Source: JBMZCV01 sp049613665 (GTDB lineage Bacteria; Bacteroidota; Bacteroidia; Chitinophagales; UBA2359). Taken from it: a stretch of 5,861 nt of DNA. The stretch covers positions 1 through 5,861 of the forward strand of contig JBMZCV010000238.1 in NCBI GenBank assembly GCA_049613665.1, given 5' to 3'. Of the stretch, positions 5,746 through 5,861 are shown one piece after another. A program made the translations under genes and the position numbers. The notes under the pieces are model-generated. The model had not been told where the DNA came from. It saw only the letters and a program-made list of their open reading frames with translations, and ran no database searches. Each line of letters begins with the position of its first letter. Position 1 is the first letter of the stretch.

Positions 5746-5861
5746 CAGCATCTTAAAACACACAAAACAATTCACTTTAGAACCGCTTGTTAAACCTGAC
5801 ATGGGGTGTCGAATTTAAGAATAACAAGAATGTTGTTTTTCGCTCCAAAAAGTGCCAAATA

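Larger units (their letters stand above)
5416..5861. other. Non-coding region right of the foldback element
   Basis: No convincing gene is present. The left part is A/T-tract rich, with short A/T hairpins at 5452-5469 (seven T, then GGC, then eight A) and 5486-5512 (AAAAAACAA/TTGTTTTTT, 9-nt loop). A strong hairpin follows at 5526-5581 and a -7 promoter box at 5738-5745. A short inverted repeat GACA/TGTC occurs at about 5799-5810. An ATG at 5830 opens a frame that stays open for its ten complete codons to the edge of the window (MLFFAPKSAK). It could be the start of a gene served by the 5738 promoter, but it is too short to judge. Confidence 0.5.

Noticed and set aside
5227..5861. CRISPR array or tRNA gene in the repeat-rich tail
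   Set aside because: The repeats are inverted, not regularly spaced direct repeats with unique spacers, and no cloverleaf arms or TTC-loop sequence were seen.

Overview
The window looks like a chromosomal segment from an AT-rich Gram-negative bacterium of the phylum Bacteroidota, probably a Cytophagales-type or related lineage. Three things point there: the gene order lpxD, lpxC-fabZ, lpxA; the fusion of LpxC to FabZ in one polypeptide; and two copies of the TAnnTTTG-type promoter -7 box (TACCTTTG) used by the Bacteroidota housekeeping sigma factor. The genus cannot be fixed from the sequence alone.

Layout: positions 1-345 hold no convincing gene and end in a -7 box lying directly on the lpxD start codon. 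Four genes follow, all on the + strand: lpxD (346-1371), lpxC-fabZ (1624-3057), lpxA (3139-3978) and a GT1 glycosyltransferase of the macrolide glycosyltransferase (MGT) type (3997-5226). The gaps are 252, 81 and 18 bp. The 252-bp gap carries short tandem and inverted repeats. The last two genes are tightly coupled. Positions 5227-5861 are non-coding and rich in inverted repeats. They contain a 161-bp foldback element with a TAA duplication (5249-5415), a second hairpin with a 24-bp stem (5526-5581), and a second -7 box (5738-5745) that may start a transcription unit running off the right edge.

How the genes work together: LpxA (O-acylation of UDP-GlcNAc), LpxC (deacetylation) and LpxD (N-acylation) are the first three steps of lipid A synthesis. 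FabZ dehydrates 3-hydroxyacyl-ACP, the same type of acyl donor used by LpxA and LpxD, so the fusion puts the lipid A commitment enzyme and its main competitor for donor on one chain. All expected catalytic residues are present in the three lipid A enzymes and in FabZ. The glycosyltransferase is not a known lipid A enzyme; its acceptor is unknown.

I did not find a clearly new multi-gene system. The points most worth a second look are the foldback element, the apparently leaderless lpxD, and the glycosyltransferase attached to the lipid A operon.
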